Below, in pieces: positions 58,086 to 64,000 of a stretch of 64,000 nucleotides of DNA. The notes beneath the pieces were generated by a model, which did no database searches, was not told the origin of the DNA, and worked only from the letters and a program-made list of their open reading frames with translations. A program made the translations under genes and the position numbers. The first letter of the stretch is position 1; every line of letters begins with the position of its first letter. Source of the stretch: Gemmatimonadaceae bacterium (GTDB lineage: Bacteria > Gemmatimonadota > Gemmatimonadetes > Gemmatimonadales > Gemmatimonadaceae); the NCBI GenBank assembly GCA_035633115.1, contig DASQFN010000112.1, positions 1 to 64,000 of the forward strand, written 5' to 3'.

Positions 58086-58709
58086 ATGCGAGTCATTGGA
58101 CTTACTGGAAATATCGCGAGCGGGAAATCAACCGTCGCCGACCTTCTTGCGCGACGCGGCGCGAACATAGTCGATGCGGACGTTTTGTCGCGCGAGGTTG
58201 TTACACCTGGCAGTCCTGCGCTTGCTGACATCGTGAAGGAATGGGGTCCGTCGGTGCTCAATGCGGATGGAACGCTCGATCGTGCGGCGCTCAGGAAGAT
58301 TGTTTTCCACGATCGCTCCGAGCTCGACGTGCTGAATGAGATCGTGCATCCGGAAGTTCTGCGGCGTCGCACCGAGGAAATCGAATCGGCCCGCGAGAAG
58401 GGCGAGCGTGTCGTCGTGAACGTCGTGCCGCTTCTCTTCGAGCGGCATCTTGCCGATGACTTCGACTTCATCGTTCTCGTCGATGCTCCTCGCGAGATGC
58501 GCCTCGACCGGATCGTCCGCGACCGTGGCATCGAGGAAGCAGAGGCCATGGACATGATCGCTGCTCAGATGCCGGCCGAGCTCAAGCGCGCGCGCGCCGA
58601 CTGGGTGATCGAGAACTCGGGGTCGAAGAAGGATCTCGAGCGGGAAGTCGAAAAGTTGTGGGACGAGATTTCTCAGGCTTCACCCGTCAGCGCATCGAAT
58701 CGTAACTGA
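58086..58709 (+). CDS. coaE: Dephospho-CoA kinase
   Basis: This 207-residue enzyme does the last step of CoA synthesis. P-loop TGNIASGKST is at 7-16, the CoA-binding region DADVLSREVVTPGSPA is near 37-52 and the NVVPLLFE motif is near 118. The length is normal. It is separated from tdk by 95 bp that hold no gene. A strong terminator follows. Confidence 0.95.
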   Translation: MRVIGLTGNIASGKSTVADLLARRGANIVDADVLSREVVTPGSPALADIVKEWGPSVLNADGTLDRAALRKIVFHDRSELDVLNEIVHPEVLRRRTEEIESAREKGERVVVNVVPLLFERHLADDFDFIVLVDAPREMRLDRIVRDRGIEEAEAMDMIAAQMPAELKRARADWVIENSGSKKDLEREVEKLWDEISQASPVSASNRN

Positions 58710-58747
58710 TAGCGGGCTACGCAGCCGTCCAAGCTCAGGGGGAACAG

Positions 58748-58775
58748 AAGACCGGTGAGACCGGTCTTTTGTTTT
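58748..58775 (+). terminator. Rho-independent terminator after coaE
   Basis: The stem AGACCGGT/ACCGGTCT (58749-58756 with 58760-58767) has a 3-base loop and is followed by TTTTGTTTT. It lies about 40 bp after the coaE stop. Confidence 0.85.
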
Positions 58776-58885
58776 GGTAACCGCTGCACAGATAGAGTGG
58801 CTCGACGCGCGACGTCTCACCTTCCTTGACACTCCTCGCGCGAAGCCGGTAGACTTCCGCTCCTCACCAGTTCGCGGAGTGCGCT

Positions 58886-59269
58886 TTGGCTAACATCCCC
58901 ACCGATCTCAAGTACACGGAAGAGCACGAGTACGTCCGCGCTTCAGCCGAAGGCACAGTCGAGATAGGCATCACGGATTACGCGCAGGGTGAGCTCGGGG
59001 ATGTTGTCTACGTGGAGCTGCCCGCAGTCGGCGCAACGTTCGCGAAGCACGACGTGTTCGGAACGATCGAGGCGGTAAAGGCGGTGTCCGAGCTCTTCTC
59101 GCCTGTGAGCGGCGAAGTGACGGCGATCAACGATAGACTCGACAAGGAGCCGGCGCTCGTGAACACCGACCCCTACGGCGCGGGGTGGATGATAAAGATG
59201 CGCACGAGCAACAGCGCGGAGATGGATACGCTGCTGGACGCTGACGCCTACACGAAGCAGGTCAGCTAG
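58886..59269 (+). CDS. gcvH: Glycine cleavage system H protein
   Basis: This 127-residue lipoyl carrier of the glycine cleavage complex shuttles the methylamine group from GcvP. The lipoylated lysine is K65 in IEAVKAVSELFSPVSG. The start is TTG, with GGAG eight bases upstream; it gives MANIPTDLKYTEEHEYV, typical for the family. It is convergent with the HU gene. gcvT is not in view. Confidence 0.96.
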   Translation: MANIPTDLKYTEEHEYVRASAEGTVEIGITDYAQGELGDVVYVELPAVGATFAKHDVFGTIEAVKAVSELFSPVSGEVTAINDRLDKEPALVNTDPYGAGWMIKMRTSNSAEMDTLLDADAYTKQVS

Positions 59270-59295
59270 CGGTCTCTTGTTTTAGAGGTGAGACA

Positions 59296-59316
59296 GGGCG
59301 GCGGTTGGCGCCGCCC
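59296..59316 (+). terminator. GC-rich hairpin between convergent gcvH and the HU gene
   Basis: An 8-bp perfect stem (GGGCGGCG with CGCCGCCC, 5-base loop) lies 27 bp after the gcvH stop and 8 bp before the HU stop. It lacks a T-run but is well placed to end both transcripts. Confidence 0.5.
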
Positions 59317-59323
59317 CCGTGAA

Positions 59324-59608
59324 TCACCTGAGGGCGTCCTTGAAGCTGACCCCCGCCCGAAAGCCGGGAATCTTGCGCGCCTTCACTTTCACCGTGCGTC
59401 CGGTGAACACGCTGTTCACTTCGCGCGCCTTGTGCGACCGCCGGTCGAACGTGCCGAACCCGGCAATCGTCACTTTTCCTCCGCGTTTGATCTGGCGCGA
59501 GATCACTCCCTCGACGGGGTCGAAGATCGCGTCGACTACGCGTTTCACATGTGTCGGTCGAAGCTTTGTTTGGCGCTGCAATGCATTGAGCAGTTCCGCC
59601 TTGTTCAT
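59324..59608 (-). CDS. HU/IHF-family DNA-binding protein
   Basis: This 94-residue histone-like protein begins MNKAELLNALQRQTKL and carries the beta-arm motif GFGTFDRRSHKARE and the C-terminal helix. I start at the ATG complementary to 59606-59608, which has AGGAG upstream. It lies downstream of gcvP on the minus strand. It bends DNA as a dimer. The IHF/HU choice is not clear from sequence. Confidence 0.94.
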   Translation of the reverse strand: MNKAELLNALQRQTKLRPTHVKRVVDAIFDPVEGVISRQIKRGGKVTIAGFGTFDRRSHKAREVNSVFTGRTVKVKARKIPGFRAGVSFKDALR

Positions 59609-59721
59609 GGAAGCTCCTGTGCAGCAGTAGGCGATATGACGTCGTTCGTCGTTTAAGCTACTCGTCAAAGTCGTGCGCTGCCAGCAAGCGGCAACGGCAG
59701 AAAAGCCAACAGAACGAGGTA

Positions 59722-62619
<2,898 letters not shown>

Positions 62620-62641
62620 GATGAAGTCAATTTAACATCGC

Positions 62642-63436
62642 ATGACAGAGCCGCGAAGGAATCGCAGGTGGCGCTTCCTCGTCGCACCGCCGCGAAACGG
62701 CGCCGAAAACATGGCCCGGGACGTTGGACTGATGCGTCGTGCGCGCGAAACGGGAGAATCCGTGTTCTCCGTTTACGGCTGGGCGCAGCCAACTCTCTCG
62801 TTTGGGCGCAATCAGACGGCAGTCGGATGCTACGATCTCGAGCGGATGCGGTCGCTGTCTATCGACGTCGTTCGTCGTCCAACTGGCGGGCGCGCCCTTC
62901 TCCACCACCGGGAAGTGACCTACAGCGTCACCGCACCAGTCGTCGCGGGAATTGCCCTCCGCGAATCCTACGAGCGAATCAATTCACTTCTGCTCGCTGC
63001 GCTCGCGCGACTCGGCGTCGGTGCTTCGGTTGCGGACCGTCAGAGTCCCGTACCGGCGCTGAACTACTCACCTTGCTTCGCTACGCCGTCCCGCGGCGAG
63101 CTGATCATGGACGGCCGCAAGCTGGTCGGCAGCGCGCAGTGGAGAGAAGCCGGCGCTCTCCTGCAGCATGGCTCCATTCTGATCGATGACGATCAGTTGT
63201 TGATCCCCACCGTCACACTCGCGCAGAACGCGGCGTCGGCGATCCCGCCGCCGGCAACACTGACGCGCGCGATCGGCCGCACACCTGCCACCCGAGAAAT
63301 TGCGGACGCGTTGATCGATGCAGTCCGTGAGATCGAAGATCCTCACGCGCGTGAGCTCAACGAGTCGGAGGTTCGCGATCATACGCTCGCCGAGCTTCCG
63401 CGCTTCGAAAACGAACTGTGGACGTGGAGACGCTGA
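62642..63436 (+). CDS. Lipoate-protein ligase / LipM-like octanoyltransferase
   Basis: This 264-residue protein of the LplA/LipM fold has RRPTGGRALLHHREVTYS (79-96), acceptor-type C145 in NYSPCFATPS and K160 in DGRKLVGSAQ. The cysteine plus GRKLVGSAQ form resembles LipM octanoyltransferase of Bacillus; a scavenging ligase is the alternative. It sits next to gcvP and near gcvH, whose K65 is the obvious target. Confidence 0.88.
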   Translation: MTEPRRNRRWRFLVAPPRNGAENMARDVGLMRRARETGESVFSVYGWAQPTLSFGRNQTAVGCYDLERMRSLSIDVVRRPTGGRALLHHREVTYSVTAPVVAGIALRESYERINSLLLAALARLGVGASVADRQSPVPALNYSPCFATPSRGELIMDGRKLVGSAQWREAGALLQHGSILIDDDQLLIPTVTLAQNAASAIPPPATLTRAIGRTPATREIADALIDAVREIEDPHARELNESEVRDHTLAELPRFENELWTWRR

Positions 63437-63481
63437 CAACCCAACTTTGTCGCCGATAGGACTTCCAATCGTCAAGGAGAC

Positions 63482-64000
63482 ATGCGCCAGACTCCACCGT
63501 TAGCAGCACTGCTCCTGATCGCGCTGGGCTGTACCGGGGAGGATCGGTCTTCCTCATCGACTGCGGATTCAGCCAGGGGAGGAACTGTCGTCATTTCGGT
63601 CGGCGGTGATCCGGACGGGCTTTTTCCGCCCATCCTCTCGACGACCACGGGCAAAGCGGTATCCGACCAGACGTACGATCATCTCGCTGATCTTGGATCG
63701 GATCTGAACACTGTTGGTGACGGCGGCTTTACGCCGCGACTCGCGAAGAGCTGGCGCTGGTCCTCCGATTCGCTCTCGATTGAATTCCAGCTCGACCCGC
63801 GCGCGCGGTGGCACGATGGCCGTCCGGTGCGCGCTTCCGACGTCGTCTTCACCTACGCTCTCTACAAGGATCCCACTACAGCGTCTCCAACGGCACCGCT
63901 TATTGCGAGCATCGATTCCGTCACCGCTCCAGACTCGCTCACTGTCGTGTTCTGGTTCGGAAAGCGCTCCCCGATACAGTTCTTCGAAGCGACAATCCCG
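63482..64000 (+). CDS. Solute-binding lipoprotein (SBP_bac_5 family), N-terminal part
   Basis: The first 173 codons of an ABC-transporter substrate-binding protein are in view and the frame continues beyond the window. The lipobox LIALGC has its Cys at about 17. The SBP_bac_5 start pattern follows: GGTVVISVGGDPDGLFPP and LAKSWRWSSD...FQLDPRARWHDGRPVRASDVVFTY. AAGGAG stands five bases before the ATG. Peptides or nickel are typical substrates of the family; this one cannot be named. Confidence 0.9.
   Translation, partial: MRQTPPLAALLLIALGCTGEDRSSSSTADSARGGTVVISVGGDPDGLFPPILSTTTGKAVSDQTYDHLADLGSDLNTVGDGGFTPRLAKSWRWSSDSLSIEFQLDPRARWHDGRPVRASDVVFTYALYKDPTTASPTAPLIASIDSVTAPDSLTVVFWFGKRSPIQFFEATIP

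Noticed and set aside
58710-58885. A glycine riboswitch before gcvH
   Set aside because: The gap is taken up by the coaE terminator and a short leader; no glycine-aptamer core sequence is visible.

Overview
This is a GC-rich chromosomal stretch of a free-living bacterium. The protein style and gene set (full cytochrome c maturation genes, split L-serine dehydratase, PspA next to an AI-2E permease, HerA/NurA, TTG and GTG starts, many 4-bp ATGA/GTGA overlaps) suggest a Gemmatimonadota-like lineage. That placement is inference from gene content, not from a marker-gene tree. Housekeeping genes (cysS, uvrA, recF-dciA-gyrB, ligA, glpK, folE, coaE, gcvH/gcvP, EF-Tu) make it a core region, interrupted by two accessory insertions.

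Layout. 1-672: start of an EF-Tu gene preceded by four tRNA genes (Thr-TGT, Tyr-GTA, Gly-TCC, Thr-GGT), the same order as the E. coli tRNA-tufB operon, with its own promoter. 688-3680: a 2,993-bp mobile element with 19-bp inverted ends, an 8-bp target duplication, an IS1-family transposase and three passenger genes. It sits between the tRNA promoter and the small gene downstream of cysS. 3711-13068: cysS, a degenerate ABC ATPase, an AI-2E permease with PspA, L-serine dehydratase and uvrA. 13122-20457: cutA, an ABC exporter, and ccmI/H/F/E-like cytochrome c maturation genes with a CxxxY-type CcmE. 20551-24362: a hydrolase fusion, glpK and topoisomerase IB. 24442-28748: enoyl-CoA hydratase, recF, dciA, gyrB. 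28931-35612: pyrimidine-nucleoside phosphorylase, TPR protein, response regulator, diguanylate cyclase, ligA and a V4R protein.

35731-38465 is a second accessory island. It carries an EcoRV-family restriction-modification pair: the endonuclease has an in-frame TGA with recognisable EcoRV-like coding beyond it, and the methyltransferase is intact. It also carries a small HTH protein, a WYL protein, tandem repeats and a frameshifted fragment that resembles a helicase C-terminus. 38559-47014 returns to core genes: a phosphoribosyltransferase, TPR-ParA-lipoprotein-FadD, and a FolE/PTPS/SDR set that could make tetrahydrobiopterin.

47069-55420 is the most notable functional unit: one tightly overlapping operon reading NurA - HerA - secreted protein - Mre11 - Rad50 - GNAT, an archaeal-style DNA-end-resection set in a bacterium. 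55492-64000 holds an Lrp-type ligand-binding protein, a catalytically degenerate DEAD-box-like protein with an RG-rich tail, thymidine kinase, coaE, glycine cleavage gcvH and gcvP around an HU gene, a lipoyl/octanoyl transferase that may modify GcvH, and the start of a solute-binding lipoprotein gene.
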